64,000 nt of DNA from Lucifuga dentata. Lineage: Eukaryota > Chordata > Actinopteri > Ophidiiformes > Bythitidae. How positions within the stretch are numbered: position 1 is the first letter of the stretch; each line of letters starts with the position of its first letter. This document shows positions 63,782 through 64,000 of the stretch, piece by piece. The notes below the pieces were generated by a model. That model did not search any database. It saw only the letters and a program-made list of their open reading frames with translations, and was not told the DNA's origin. The translations under genes were made by a program, and so were the position numbers. The stretch covers positions 99,164-163,163 of the forward strand of contig VXCM01000480.1 of NCBI GenBank assembly GCA_014773175.1, given 5' to 3'.

Positions 63782-64000
63782 GTAAGTTCTGGCCAGCTCA
63801 TCCCTCATTTTGTTGTGTTTCTTTTGCATGTTTGTTTCTGTGTGAAGAATAGCTATGAATGCAAGAGAGAGAAAAATAGGGGGAATTAAATTTTTCTGTT
63901 GGCTATGGTAGCACCATTAAAGACTCTAACCATTGCTCGGGTCATTAATGAAATAGCTTTTGCTGAGGCTCACCCTGTCTACCTCACCCTCTCTACCCCC
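63782..64000 (+). other. Start of the tanc2 intron after exon 4
   Basis: The sequence begins with a consensus GTAAGT donor. I see no exon before the window ends. The last bases are pyrimidine-rich but no AG acceptor with a family-like peptide follows. Confidence 0.8.

Noticed and set aside
63449..63829. 126-codon minus-strand frame over exon 4
   Set aside because: It is the antisense shadow of the tanc2 exon plus the CA/TG repeats.
1..64000. CRISPR arrays, operons, rRNA, tRNA or viral genes
   Set aside because: No spaced direct-repeat array, no bacterial gene organisation and no recognisable tRNA or rRNA were seen. The repeats are microsatellites, transposon remnants or assembly duplicates.

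Overview
The window reads as vertebrate nuclear DNA, most likely a teleost fish. It is AT-rich and intron-dominated, with dense (GT)n, (CT)n and (GA)n microsatellites and decayed DNA transposons and LINEs of kinds common in fish genomes. Nothing in it suggests bacterial, viral or plasmid DNA. Long reading frames are almost all chance or simple-sequence artefacts. The only convincing gene is the 5' part of one plus-strand gene, recognised from its peptide as tanc2 (tetratricopeptide repeat, ankyrin repeat and coiled-coil containing 2), a postsynaptic scaffold. I cannot tell whether it is tanc2a or tanc2b.

Layout. Positions 1-13356 lie upstream of the start-codon exon, which has a 3' splice site, so the usual first 5' UTR exon is upstream of the window or unrecognised in it. 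Four coding exons follow: 13395-13461 (start codon), 41883-41954, 44646-44825 and 63665-63781. They join in frame through introns of about 28.4, 2.7 and 18.8 kb and give the first 145 codons. Every junction is phase 1. The encoded part is the low-complexity N-terminus. The ATPase-like, ankyrin, TPR and PDZ-ligand parts known for the family lie downstream of the window.

The most interesting signals are possible alternative 5' exons inside the introns. The best is at 51882-51993: an ATG, 37 open codons and a good donor in phase 1, compatible with the 63665 exon, behind a possible promoter with an RFX X-box-like palindrome. Weaker candidates are at 25763-25826 (a splice-flanked 64-nt exon that would break the frame) and 33140-33239 (a short hydrophobic ORF ending at a phase-1 donor).

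The introns carry identifiable mobile elements: a palindromic MITE (14094-14509), an interspersed repeat (27580-27860), a hAT-like terminus (39440-39505), a fragment of a common fish repeat (48490-48605), a hAT-like MITE (52893-53534), a fossil L2/CR1-type LINE (55310-56700) and an internally deleted Tc1-like element (61122-61843). There are also several near-perfect short hairpins and a 270-bp duplicated segment.

Assembly quality matters here. There are 21 isolated single N bases. Six sit between exact 61-67 bp direct duplicates and the others sit in or beside homopolymers or short C/A-rich repeats. This is the signature of contig ends abutted with one N without collapsing their overlap. The duplicates should not be read as biology. 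None falls in a coding exon.
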